From Nonomuraea polychroma (GTDB taxonomy: Bacteria > Actinomycetota > Actinomycetes > Streptosporangiales > Streptosporangiaceae), in the NCBI RefSeq assembly GCF_004011505.1, contig NZ_SAUN01000001.1:1240001-1304000 (forward strand): a stretch of DNA of 64,000 bases, given 5' to 3'. Positions 1-7,135 of this stretch are shown here, piece by piece. Each line of letters starts with the position of its first letter. Within the stretch, counting starts at the first letter, position 1. Under the pieces are notes generated by a model. It was given only the letters and a program-made list of their open reading frames with translations. It had not been told where the DNA came from and did not search any database. The position numbers and the translations under genes were made by a program.

Positions 1-162
1 GGCCTGGTGGACTGCACGGCGTTGATGCGTCGTATGACGCAGATTCACTCCATCGTCGGGACCAGCGGCGTGTACGAGGGCAAGACCGGATTCATGGCGT
101 TCGAGCTGAGCGACCCGCACAAGCGACCGCCCCTGTTCTCCGTCACCTTCGTTCTCTGCTGA
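1..162 (+). CDS. C-terminal end of a small beta-barrel protein, AbyU-like spirocyclase candidate
   Basis: Reading frame 1 is open from the window edge to a TGA at 160-162 and gives the last 53 residues of a protein whose start lies outside the window. The visible part has the pattern G-T-S-G-V-Y-E-G-K-T-G-F followed by alternating hydrophobic strands, as in allene-oxide-cyclase/dirigent-type barrels. The small spirotetronate [4+2] cyclases of the AbyU type end in a similar way (SG-x-Y-x-G-x-TGF, as I remember that family). The call leans on the context: an acyltransferase/hydrolase pair typical of tetronate clusters lies 3.5 kb downstream. With only the C-terminus visible it could also be another dirigent-like or AOC-like protein. 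A strong hairpin follows, so this is the last gene of its transcript. Confidence 0.5.
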   Translation, partial: GLVDCTALMRRMTQIHSIVGTSGVYEGKTGFMAFELSDPHKRPPLFSVTFVLC

Positions 163-180
163 CAAGCGGACCCCGGGAAG

Positions 181-210
181 AGCCCGTCACGGCTGGTGCC
201 GTGGCGGGCT
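181..210 (+). terminator. hairpin after the partial barrel gene
   Basis: Twelve-base arms (181-192 and 199-210) pair with a single G-U type mismatch around a six-base loop, 18 bases after the stop at 162. There is no long T run, as is usual for high-GC actinomycete terminators. Confidence 0.6.
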
Positions 211-524
211 CTGCAATTGCGGCGGGGGTTCCGCCGACCCGGCCGGCGAGCCGTGGCAAGGACAGGTCATGACCGAAGGACGGATGGCGACCCCTATTCA
301 CAGGGGCACCTCGAAACGCTGGAGCACCAGGTAGTCGGCGCACCGGGGGTGATCGCGGCCTGCGCGCGCCGTCCGGGACGGCGCCGCTCGCCATCCGCCG
401 TATGAATAAGACACTCGGGCGGAAAACCCCGCCGCGCTGAAATCGTATTCCGCGTGTTCGGGGCAGAGTCAATCAGGCCTAACTCTGGAGAGTCATGGCC
501 TTTTAGCACTGCGTATTCATGGGG

Positions 525-570
525 GTAGGGGTTCGTAGGGGTATACGACCGCCAAGCCTCTTCCTAGACT
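525..570 (+). promoter_or_regulatory. candidate promoter with direct repeats before the leader ORF/SARP unit
   Basis: The 479-base stretch 163-641 has no convincing gene. It contains two direct repeats GTAGGGGT at 525-532 and 535-542 (10-base period) and a -10-like TAGACT at 565-570. Repeats in place of a -35 box recall activator sites, but the distance to the -10 (22 bases) is not the classical SARP spacing. A short inverted repeat ACTCT-GG-AGAGT is at 482-493. The assignment is tentative. Confidence 0.3.
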
Positions 571-641
571 CTCCGTGAGGGAACTCGGATCGAATCTCCA
601 AATGATCCTAACGGCGCTAGACCGGGGGAAGGGACACGATC

Positions 642-845
642 ATGACGTTACCTGCTGGCGCTCAGCTAAGCGGACTATCCGATGACGAGCCGACCTTACT
701 CTGCCCGTACTCACGTGGTGTTGCGCAGTCCGGGCGGCGAAGAAACACGAGGTCACCCGCATTCTCGACGCTCCTCGCATTTCTTGATGACGGCCGGCGG
801 CCGTCCCAGGCCAAACCGGTTAACAGTGAGGATCAGCGATCGTGA
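642..845 (+). CDS. small leader ORF with two TTA codons, coupled to the SARP gene
   Basis: This 67-residue ORF has a strong ribosome binding site (GGGGGAAGGGA, about 8 bases before the ATG). Its stop TGA overlaps the GTG start of the SARP gene in the sequence GTGA, so translation of the two is probably coupled. Codons 3 (648-650) and 19 (696-698) are TTA, the rare leucine codon read by the bldA tRNA in actinomycetes. Third-position GC is lower than in neighbouring genes, and the protein resembles nothing I know. Two readings fit: a regulatory leader peptide, or a chance ORF upstream of the regulator. The ribosome binding site and overlap favour real translation; the codon use argues for caution. 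Confidence 0.4.
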   Translation: MTLPAGAQLSGLSDDEPTLLCPYSRGVAQSGRRRNTRSPAFSTLLAFLDDGRRPSQAKPVNSEDQRS

Positions 846-1627
846 GATATGAGATATTGGGGCCGCTCAGGGTAGTAGATGAAGGCAGGCAGACCTTTAT
901 CAGCGCACGGAAAATCGAGATTGTTCTCACCACTCTGCTGATTCGTTCTGGCCAGATCGTCACGCCCGATCAACTCATGGAAGAAATCTGGGGTTACAAT
1001 CCACCGCGCCGGGCCACGGCGGGTCTGCACGTCTACATTTCTCAGGTCAGGAAATTCCTGCACCGTCCGTGGCAGACGGAGAACCCCATCGTCACAAGGC
1101 CGCCCGGCTATCTGCTACGCCAGGGTGCGGACGAAGTCGACTACCAGTTGTTCCTGGAGCTGATCGAGCAGGGGCGCACGCTGATGCGGCAACGCCGCCC
1201 CGAGGAGGCCTCGGCGCTCCTGGAACGGGCGATCGGACTCTGGCGCGGCCCCGCGCTGGGCGACCCGCGCGGTGGGCCGATCCTCGAGGGCTTCGCGACC
1301 CGCATGATGGAGTCGCGCCTGGAATGCCTGGAGATGCTGGCCGACGCGCAGCTGGAGATGGGCCGCCACCGCGAGCTGGTGGGCAGGCTCTACTCGCTCG
1401 TCGCGGAGCACCCCCTGTGCGAGGCGTTCTACCGCCAGCTCATGCTGGCGTTGTACCGCTCGGAGCGTCAGGCCGATGCGCTGGAGGTCTACCAAACCGC
1501 GCGGCGGACGCTGAACGAGGAACTCGGCCTCGAACCATGCCAGGCGCTCAGGGACCTGCAGGCGGCGATCCTCGCCGCCGACGACCAGCTCCACCTCCAC
1601 GGATCATCCTTCGCCGCCGCTTCGTGA
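842..1627 (+). CDS. SARP-family transcriptional activator (AfsR/DnrI type)
   Basis: The 261-residue protein opens with MRYEILGPLRV, a typical SARP start. An OmpR-type winged helix DNA-binding domain follows (about residues 1-95, with the EEIWG...AGLHVYISQVRK region), then a bacterial transcriptional activator (BTAD) domain (about 100-250) with tetratricopeptide-like helices. No ATPase domain is present, so it belongs to the short SARPs that switch on one biosynthetic cluster. GTG was chosen because translation starts directly at the conserved N-terminus and overlaps the stop of the upstream leader ORF. Position beside tetronate tailoring genes suggests it activates that cluster, as AbyI-type SARPs do in related clusters. 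A perfect terminator hairpin follows. Confidence 0.9.
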   Translation: MRYEILGPLRVVDEGRQTFISARKIEIVLTTLLIRSGQIVTPDQLMEEIWGYNPPRRATAGLHVYISQVRKFLHRPWQTENPIVTRPPGYLLRQGADEVDYQLFLELIEQGRTLMRQRRPEEASALLERAIGLWRGPALGDPRGGPILEGFATRMMESRLECLEMLADAQLEMGRHRELVGRLYSLVAEHPLCEAFYRQLMLALYRSERQADALEVYQTARRTLNEELGLEPCQALRDLQAAILAADDQLHLHGSSFAAAS

Positions 1628-1637
1628 CACACCAAAA

Positions 1638-1665
1638 TGGGCCGGACCCTCAAGGGTCCGGCCCA
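1638..1665 (+). terminator. SARP terminator and intron target hairpin
   Basis: A perfect 12-base-pair stem with loop TCAA begins 11 bases after the SARP stop. The group II intron starts five bases after its end, which matches the known habit of class C introns to insert behind terminator hairpins. Confidence 0.9.
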
Positions 1666-2168
1666 CGCGCGTGTACGCCCGGCATGGGCGATTGCTTGGG
1701 GGTGAAAGTCCCCTGGAGGAAGAGGTAGTGCTAACTCCGAGCCGGAGGCAACTGCGTCGTCGTGAGGCGAGGTGGGGAGGAAGCCCGAGGCGAAACCCTG
1801 CACCGAGGAACGCGAACCGCGTATGAGGCATGCCAGCTGGGGTGAGCCTGCATGCTACGGCGAAGCCCGTCACTGCCAAGACGGCTGGTGTGTAAACGCG
1901 GCGGTTGCAGGGGGAAAGTGATCGTTCTTATCCGGGGAGGTCTGTCCGGGTGTCGGTTGTGCTGTCGTTGTCGCCGCGCCGACGGTGGTCATCGTGAGGT
2001 GGGCACTGACCGGGCAGAAGTCAGCAGAGGTCGTAGTACCGGTGAGGGGAACGGACAATCAGCCGGGAAGGACCGAACGTCAGGTAGAGCGGGTGAGGGT
2101 GAGGTGCTCGTGCCGGTCGCGGTGATCGCAGCCATCTCGCGTGTGCGGGCCCGTGGTGGGAGGGGCCG

Positions 2169-3515
2169 GTGCATCCGGTGAGTACCACGACGGAGCGTAG
2201 CGGCAGGTCGGCGCCCTTACCGGAGTCCGTGATCCCGGGCCTGGGGGTCTCGTTGTGGGAGCAGATGCTTTCGCCGGGGAATCTGGGCCGGGCGTTGAGG
2301 CGTGTGGAGGCCAACCGGGGCGCGCCTGGCGTGGACGGAATGAGCACGGAAGAACTTCGTCCGTGGATCCGCGAGCACTGGGCGAGCGTGCGGGAGGCGT
2401 TGGATGCGGGCACGTATCGGCCGTTGCCGGTCCGCCGGGTGGTGATCCCCAAACCCGGGGGCGGTCAGCGGATGCTGGGAGTGCCCACTGTGCTGGACAG
2501 GTTGATCCAGCAGGCGATTGCGCAAGTGCTCGTGCCGATCTTCGACCCGTTCTTTTCCGGTTCCAGCTTCGGGTTTCGCCCTGGCAAGTCCGCCCATCAG
2601 GCGGTGCGGGTCGCGCGGCGATGTGTGGAGGATGGGCTGCGATGGGTGGTAGATGTCGATCTTGAACGGTTCTTTGACCGGGTCCAGTTCGACGTGCTGA
2701 TGGCACGGGTGGCGCGCAAGGTCGACGACCGCAAGATCCTCAAACTCATCCGGGCGTATCTGGAGGCCGGAGTGATGGTCGATGGGATCGTCCAGGCCAC
2801 GGTGGAGGGGACTCCTCAGGGTTCCCCGCTGTCGCCGATCTTGTCGAACATCATGCTGGATGATCTGGACCGGGAGTTGTGGAAACGCGGTCACCGGTTC
2901 GTCCGCTTCGCTGATGACATCCGTGTCTTCGTGCGCAGCAGACGGGCCGCGCACCGGGTGCTCGACTCGGTGACCACGATGATCGAGCAGCGGTTGAAAC
3001 TCAAGGTCAACACCGAGAAGTCCTCGGTCCGGCACGCTCGCGAGGCGACGTTGCTGGGGTTCGGGTTCTTCTTCACTCGGTCCGGGGTCAAGATCCGGGT
3101 CGATCCAAAGGCGGTCAGCCGCCTGAAGGACCGCATCCGGGAGTTGACCAGTCGCAGGTGGAGCGTGTCGATGCCCTGCAGGATCGGCAAGCTCAACGCC
3201 TATGTCACCGGGTGGATGGCCTACTTCCATCTGGCCGACACCCCCAGGGTGTTCAAGGATCTGGATGAGTGGTTTCGCCGTCGGATGCGGCAGATCCGCT
3301 GGAAAGAATGGAAGAAGCCCAAGACCCGACGCCGCAACCTGCGCAAGCTCGGCATCCCTGACCACAAGGCCAGGGAATGGGCATCGAGCGGCAAGGGCTA
3401 CTGGCGCATCGCGGGCTCACCCATCCTGGCGCGGGCACTGCCCAACATCCACTGGACCGACCTTGGCCTGAAGGGTCTCTATCCGACCTGGCACAGGCTC
3501 AAAACCACGGCCTGA
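2169..3515 (+). CDS. ltrA: group II intron reverse transcriptase/maturase
   Basis: The 448-residue protein has all reverse transcriptase blocks: the VDVDLERFFD catalytic block at about 161-170, TPQGSPLSP at about 215-223 and the active-site box F-A-D-D at 247-250, where most relatives have Y-A-D-D. The C-terminal maturase domain X (WKxWKKPKTRRRNLRKLG and GKGYWRIAGSPIL) is complete. No HNH endonuclease domain follows, and the protein ends right at domain V, as in class C introns. The GTG at 2169 is preceded by GGGAGGGG. A second GTG nine bases on is an equally possible start. It assists splicing and copies the intron into new sites. Confidence 0.93.
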   Translation: MHPVSTTTERSGRSAPLPESVIPGLGVSLWEQMLSPGNLGRALRRVEANRGAPGVDGMSTEELRPWIREHWASVREALDAGTYRPLPVRRVVIPKPGGGQRMLGVPTVLDRLIQQAIAQVLVPIFDPFFSGSSFGFRPGKSAHQAVRVARRCVEDGLRWVVDVDLERFFDRVQFDVLMARVARKVDDRKILKLIRAYLEAGVMVDGIVQATVEGTPQGSPLSPILSNIMLDDLDRELWKRGHRFVRFADDIRVFVRSRRAAHRVLDSVTTMIEQRLKLKVNTEKSSVRHAREATLLGFGFFFTRSGVKIRVDPKAVSRLKDRIRELTSRRWSVSMPCRIGKLNAYVTGWMAYFHLADTPRVFKDLDEWFRRRMRQIRWKEWKKPKTRRRNLRKLGIPDHKAREWASSGKGYWRIAGSPILARALPNIHWTDLGLKGLYPTWHRLKTTA

Positions 3516-3516
3516 C

Positions 3517-3587
3517 GAACCGCCGGATGCGGGCCCGCATGTCCGGTGGTGTGAGAGGGGACGGGTCAACCCCGTCCCCTACTCGAT
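3517..3587 (+). ncRNA. group II intron domains V and VI
   Basis: Domain V (about 3517-3552) folds as a hairpin with the inner stem ATGCGGG/CCCGCAT and outer stem CCGCCGG/CCGGTGG. The base triad CGC at 3521-3523 replaces the usual AGC, as in the class C intron of Oceanobacillus iheyensis. Domain VI (about 3553-3587) has the GGGGACGGG/CCCGTCCCC stem, with an unpaired A expected near its 3' side as branch point. Confidence 0.8.
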
Positions 3588-3604
3588 TCGTCCTCCGGCC
3601 TGCA

Positions 3605-4681
3605 TCACGCCGACGAGAGGCGTTGACGGACGCGCGTCAGGCGCAGCATCAGCCCCAGGACCGCCGTCTGCAGGTTGCGGATGCCGCGGGCGCGCAGGAG
3701 CGAGACCGTGGACCACAGCTGCGTCTCCTGCACGTGGTTCGGGGAGGCGTGCACGTCGTCGTGTTCGATCAGGTCGAGCCTGCGCACGTGCTCCTTCAGC
3801 AGTCGTACGTCGTCGTACGGAATCACCTCGTCACGCAGGCTCGCGGTGTAGGCGACGGGGACGTCGAGCGCCGCGAGCTGCGCGGGGGTCAGCGCCCAGC
3901 CGTCCGCCCCGACGACGCCCTCCGGTCTGGCCGTCATGTGGGCCAGGGTGTCCTGGGTGATCTTGGGTAGCGCGCCTTGCCAGACGAGGTCGGTGAAGAA
4001 CGCGCTGACCGGGGCGCCCACGGTGACCACGCCCCTGATACGCGCGTCGTCCACCGCGCAGCGCAGCGCCAGGTGGCCGCTGAAGCTCAGGGCCGTCAGA
4101 TGCGTACGCGACACGTCCGCCCGGTCGGCGACGTCGTCGAGCAGGCCCGAGATCATCTGCCAGCTGTCCGGGTCGTAGGGCAGCGTGTTCTCCCCGGTAG
4201 AGGGCATCTCGGTGACGATGACCGCCATCCCGAGCCGTTGCGCGTGCACGAGAAGAGGTGCCCACTGCTCCTTGACCGTCATGTTGCCGCCCATCATCAC
4301 CAGCAGCGGCTTGCGGTCCGCGGTGGACAGCCCGGCGGTCCAGCAGCGCACACGACCCCCTTTGAGCTGCACCTCCAGTTGCTCGATCGCCCGGTGCGCC
4401 GACCTCCACCGGTCCAGCGCCGTGATGCACCTGTCCAGGGCCTCCTGGCGGGCGGGCCCGTCCACGTAGGGGAACCTGGCCATGGCGTAATGCCGACTGG
4501 CCTCGAGGTCCTGGCCCTGCCGCTCCAGCGCCTCACCTGCGCGGCACCACTCCCCGACCCACGAGCCGGCCCCCAACCCCTCGTCGGTCTCTATGCGGTC
4601 GAGGATCTCCTGGAATCCGCGCATCCGCTGACCCCGGGCGTGCACCCCGATGTACGCCTTGAGCTCCGCCACGTCGTTCAC
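3605..4681 (-). CDS. FrsA-like alpha/beta hydrolase, probable tetronate acetate-eliminating enzyme (AbyA5/Agg5 type)
   Basis: The 358-residue protein has an N-terminal helical lid (about 1-110) and an alpha/beta hydrolase core with nucleophile elbow A-L-S-F-S-G (Ser199), Asp284 and His311 in the usual order. FrsA-like hydrolases of this shape include 2,6-dihydroxypseudooxynicotine hydrolase. In tetronate pathways (agglomerin Agg5, abyssomicin AbyA5) such a protein removes acetic acid from the acetylated hydroxymethyl tetronate to make the exocyclic alkene. Its start overlaps the stop of the E2-like acyltransferase by four bases (ATGA), and the pairing with that enzyme decides the call. Without the neighbour, a C-C hydrolase of aromatic breakdown would be equally likely. 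Confidence 0.72.
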   Translation of the reverse strand: MNDVAELKAYIGVHARGQRMRGFQEILDRIETDEGLGAGSWVGEWCRAGEALERQGQDLEASRHYAMARFPYVDGPARQEALDRCITALDRWRSAHRAIEQLEVQLKGGRVRCWTAGLSTADRKPLLVMMGGNMTVKEQWAPLLVHAQRLGMAVIVTEMPSTGENTLPYDPDSWQMISGLLDDVADRADVSRTHLTALSFSGHLALRCAVDDARIRGVVTVGAPVSAFFTDLVWQGALPKITQDTLAHMTARPEGVVGADGWALTPAQLAALDVPVAYTASLRDEVIPYDDVRLLKEHVRRLDLIEHDDVHASPNHVQETQLWSTVSLLRARGIRNLQTAVLGLMLRLTRVRQRLSSA

Positions 4682-5520
4682 TGCTCTGCCTCCACTTGGT
4701 CACGGTCGGCGTCACGGCCGGCCGGGTGGCCGGCGGGCACGGGCGACTCCAGCGCCCGGCAGGTCTCCAGACCCTCCTTGATCTCGGCGAGCACGTCGGC
4801 CGCCTCCGCGCCGTCGATGACGCGATGGTCGAAGGTCAGGCTGAGCCGCATGATCGGCGCCACTGCCACCTCTCCGTCGCGTACGACGGCGCTGTCCTGG
4901 GCCGCGCCGAGGCCGAGGGTGACCGTCGCGCCGCCGACCGAGTAGAAGTCCTCCACTGGTCGGTGGCCGAGCGAGGTGACCGCGAACGTCCCCATGGTCT
5001 CGGAGCGCCGGGCCAGCGGGCGCACGCCGAGCCGGTAGGCGAGCCTGGCCAGCGACCACGGCAGGCGCTGCAGCAGGCGCATCGGAGCGAACTCCGGCAT
5101 GGTGGCCGGGTCGCCGTCGCGGAAATGGTCCACCTGGCGCTGGATCTCGTCGAGATCGGCCTTGTGCAGGTCGCGCAGGACCGTCGAGACCACAACCCGC
5201 TGGCCGTTCACGCTCTTGTCCAGGGTCAGCTTCCCGTTGACCGACTGGTACCAGGCGACCCGCGGCCGGCGGCGTCCCCGCACCGCGGCGTTCGCCTCCG
5301 GGTGCAGGGCCAGCACGCGCGCGGCCGTGTGCAGGACGTACGAGACCATCGAGTACCTGCGGCCGTGGGCGCGTGCGGCCGCCTGGTGCGCCCGCACCTC
5401 GGTCACGTCGACGCCCGTGCCGAGGAAGACCGGCTGGATGGCGCGTGTCTCGTCCAGGAAGATCAGCGTGTGGCGGCGCTCACGCGGGATGGGCGCTTGC
5501 CTGAAGGCGCGCTCCGTCAT
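4678..5520 (-). CDS. E2-like acyltransferase, probable tetronate O-acetyltransferase (AbyA4/Agg4 type)
   Basis: The 280-residue protein is the catalytic domain of the 2-oxoacid dehydrogenase acyltransferase (E2) fold alone, without lipoyl or peripheral-subunit-binding domains. The active-site motif D-H-R-V-I-D-G is intact at about 231-237, with the conserved FAVTSLG strand at about 179-185. Stand-alone E2 domains next to a FrsA-like hydrolase are found in tetronate clusters, where they acetylate the primary hydroxyl of the tetronate ring before elimination. The gene leads a two-gene minus-strand operon. No clear ribosome binding site precedes the ATG at 5520. A TTGACA (minus strand, + coordinates 5591-5596) could be part of the promoter. 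Confidence 0.75.
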   Translation of the reverse strand: MTERAFRQAPIPRERRHTLIFLDETRAIQPVFLGTGVDVTEVRAHQAAARAHGRRYSMVSYVLHTAARVLALHPEANAAVRGRRRPRVAWYQSVNGKLTLDKSVNGQRVVVSTVLRDLHKADLDEIQRQVDHFRDGDPATMPEFAPMRLLQRLPWSLARLAYRLGVRPLARRSETMGTFAVTSLGHRPVEDFYSVGGATVTLGLGAAQDSAVVRDGEVAVAPIMRLSLTFDHRVIDGAEAADVLAEIKEGLETCRALESPVPAGHPAGRDADRDQVEAEQ

Positions 5521-5781
5521 GACGCCACCGCCGGCTGCGTGGCGGCGCCGGGGGTGTGGCGGTCGCTTCCGTGACGGAATCTGTAAATGTTGTCAAGTGC
5601 ATTCATGACCGCACCTCCGGCCGGAGACGAACGTCGGCTGGGTTATCCGCCAGCCTGGCGGTCATCGTCACCGACTGGGCTAAAGCGCGTCTTGCCCTGA
5701 CCTGGAGCGCACGGCCCGGAAATGCCGCCCATTCGGCGCGGCGCTTTCGGAGGGTGGCCATCCGCATTTCCAGAGCGACTT

Positions 5782-5811
5782 TTGCCGCGCTTCAGGCTGC
5801 CACGTTATGTT
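5782..5811 (+). promoter_or_regulatory. candidate promoter for a leaderless HTH transcript
   Basis: A TTGCCG at 5782-5787 and a TATGTT at 5806-5811 are 18 bases apart. The ATG of the HTH gene follows six bases later, with no ribosome binding site, which suggests that transcription starts at or next to the A of the ATG. Confidence 0.45.
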
Positions 5812-5817
5812 GCCCGA

Positions 5818-6021
5818 ATGAAAGGGAGAGACCTTTGTGACATCTTGGAATCGAACGATCCCCTCATCGGATTGCAGGCCGTGGGCGCGCTGCACCGGCT
5901 GGCTGAACGGGTGGAATGGATTTCGGTCGACCTGGCCCGCCGTCAGGGTTTCACCTGGGAGCAGATTGGCGACGCGCTGGGGATGTCCCGGCAGGCGGCG
6001 CGTGTCAAGCACGGAAAGTGA
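5818..6021 (+). CDS. small helix-turn-helix protein
   Basis: The 67-residue protein ends in a sigma-factor-like helix-turn-helix (GFTWEQIGDALGMSRQAARVK at its C-terminus). The first half is a helical segment with the pattern LHRLAERVEWISVDLARR. The start at 5818 was preferred to an in-frame ATG at 5722 because the extra residues are arginine/proline-rich and unlike the family. The gene is seven bases upstream of a Clp-N-domain gene and clearly in one operon with it. Such pairs are common in actinomycetes; the function is unknown, perhaps a stress-responsive regulator and partner. Confidence 0.75.
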   Translation: MKGRDLCDILESNDPLIGLQAVGALHRLAERVEWISVDLARRQGFTWEQIGDALGMSRQAARVKHGK

Positions 6022-6027
6022 GCGCCC

Positions 6028-6489
6028 ATGTTCGAAGAGTTTGCCGAGGACACGCGCGCGGTGATCGACTCGGCGCTGGTGGAGGTGGGGCAGCGTGGTG
6101 ATCAACGCCTCGGCACCGAACACCTGCTCCTCGGCCTGCTGCACGTCCCCGTCTCGCCCTGGGCGCGTGCCCTGGGGGTCTCCCTCGCCACGGCCCGCAG
6201 GACTCTGGACGAGATCGACCGCTCGGCGCTGGCGGTCATCCAGATCGACATCAGCAGGGTCCGGCTGGGCGGCACGCCGCCGCCCGCGACCAAGGGAATC
6301 CCGTGGACCTACGCCGCTCGCGGGGTCATCAAGCACGCCGCCGAGGAGATGGTGCACAGGCGCGGCCGGTCTCTGGAGCCGAAGCACATCCTGCTCGGCA
6401 TCCTGGAGAGCAGGCGTCCCGACCTGGCCTCGGCCGTGCTGGACCAGCTCGCGGTCGATCGCACCGCAGTGCGCAACCGCCTGCGCTGA
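6028..6489 (+). CDS. Clp N-terminal-domain protein (ClpC-N repeat, no ATPase)
   Basis: The 153-residue protein consists of two Clp-N helical repeats: the first near FAEDTRAVIDSALVEV...LGTEHLLLGLLH, the second near YAARGVIKHAAEEMVHRR...EPKHILLGILE. In full ClpC or ClpA this domain binds substrates and adaptors such as ClpS. Here no AAA+ module follows, so the protein may bind degradation substrates or compete with ClpC, but that is inference. It follows the small HTH gene by six bases and ends before a long perfect hairpin. Confidence 0.85.
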   Translation: MFEEFAEDTRAVIDSALVEVGQRGDQRLGTEHLLLGLLHVPVSPWARALGVSLATARRTLDEIDRSALAVIQIDISRVRLGGTPPPATKGIPWTYAARGVIKHAAEEMVHRRGRSLEPKHILLGILESRRPDLASAVLDQLAVDRTAVRNRLR

Positions 6490-6496
6490 CTCCCCG

Positions 6497-6544
6497 CGAC
6501 GGCGGAGCGGGCCGCATCGTCGATCGCGGCCCGCTCCGCCGTCG
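6497..6544 (+). terminator. strong terminator after the HTH/Clp-N operon
   Basis: A perfect 19-base-pair GC-rich stem (arms 6497-6515 and 6526-6544) with a ten-base loop starts eight bases after the Clp-N stop codon. Confidence 0.9.
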
Positions 6545-6611
6545 GAGCAGCTGCGGCCCACAGGGGGACAGCGGCTGAACGCGGGGACTTGCGCGCGCTG
6601 CCGGCGGCCCC

Positions 6612-6990
6612 TCAGGCCCTGGCGGCCGGAGCGTCGAGTTCGGGCACCCGTACCGGAGGCATGGGCGGCCAGCGTGTTGGACGGGCCGATGTGCTGATAG
6701 TGGGCCGGGATGGGCGAGGCCGGCAGCCGGCCGGCGCACTCGCCGGTGTCGCCGATGGCCGGCAACGGGTTGTCCGCCGCCTCCCCGCAGATGCTGGAGG
6801 TGTGCCGGCCCACGCCCGTGGCCGTGCAGAACGAGCCCTCGCCGTGCGTGGGGTACAGGCCGGCAGCGCGGCCGGCCGGCGCAGCGAGTCGTGCTGAGGG
6901 CGGGCCAGCGTGCGGGCGCGCGCCGCGATCACCGAGATCACCCCGGCCAGCCGGCCGTGCGCGAGCTTGCAGCCGTGTCAGCGCGTCACC
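6612..6990 (-). pseudogene. remnant of an MBL-fold metallohydrolase
   Basis: On the minus strand, pieces of an MBL-fold (rhodanese-linked type) hydrolase can be read in different frames. A segment near ARARTLARPQHDSLRRPAALP shifts frame into LYPTHGEGSFCTATGVGRHT, then NPLPAIGDTGECAGR and HYQHIGPSNTLAA, and then shifts frame again into PPMPPVRVPELD. The P-T-H-G-x-G-S-F motif is typical of this family. The N-terminal metal-binding half is missing, so this is a decayed fragment of a gene about three times longer. Confidence 0.6.
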
Positions 6991-7071
6991 CGCCATGCCC
7001 TCGAGTCAACTCCATGCCTGGATAAAACCCTCGGGGGGTATTCATGACTACAAGGTGGGTTCCGGGCGACT

Positions 7072-7088
7072 ATGGAAACGGTTTTCAT
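7072..7088. promoter_or_regulatory. Zur-like box before the ABC importer operon
   Basis: ATGGAAAC-G-GTTTTCAT is an inverted repeat with one mismatch, very close to the actinobacterial Zur operator (TGAAAATGATTTTCA type). It lies 48 bases before the GTG start of the substrate-binding protein and just upstream of a -10-like TAATGT at 7093-7098, so a bound repressor would block transcription. A Fur-type or LacI-type site is the main alternative. Confidence 0.55.
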
Positions 7089-7135
7089 ATGCTAATGTCG
7101 CGATCGCCCCAATCCCCTTGAACTCTGGACATTCC

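Larger units (their letters stand above)
1671..3587 (+). mobile_element. complete group II intron, class C-like
   Basis: The element starts with GTGTACGCCCGG, matching the GUGYG-type 5' end of bacterial group II introns. It continues with about 500 bases of structured RNA (domains I-IV), encodes its own reverse transcriptase/maturase, and ends with domains V and VI and the 3' end ACTCGAT at 3581-3587. Length is about 1.92 kb. Both ends and the maturase look intact, so it may be mobile. It lies between the SARP gene and the convergent hydrolase gene and interrupts neither. The exact splice points are inferred by similarity to other introns, not measured. Confidence 0.85.

Noticed and set aside
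1671..2168. A protein-coding region upstream of the reverse transcriptase
   Set aside because: Short ORFs here overlap the structured RNA of the group II intron and lack family motifs.
3605..4681. Nicotine-pathway 2,6-dihydroxypseudooxynicotine hydrolase
   Set aside because: The fold is the same, but the coupled E2-like acyltransferase and SARP fit a tetronate cluster. The catabolic island is more than 10 kb away with its own hydrolase.
5680..6996. A 438-residue minus-strand ORF
   Set aside because: It is antisense to the HTH and Clp-N genes; only its first part carries the MBL remnant, which is frameshifted.
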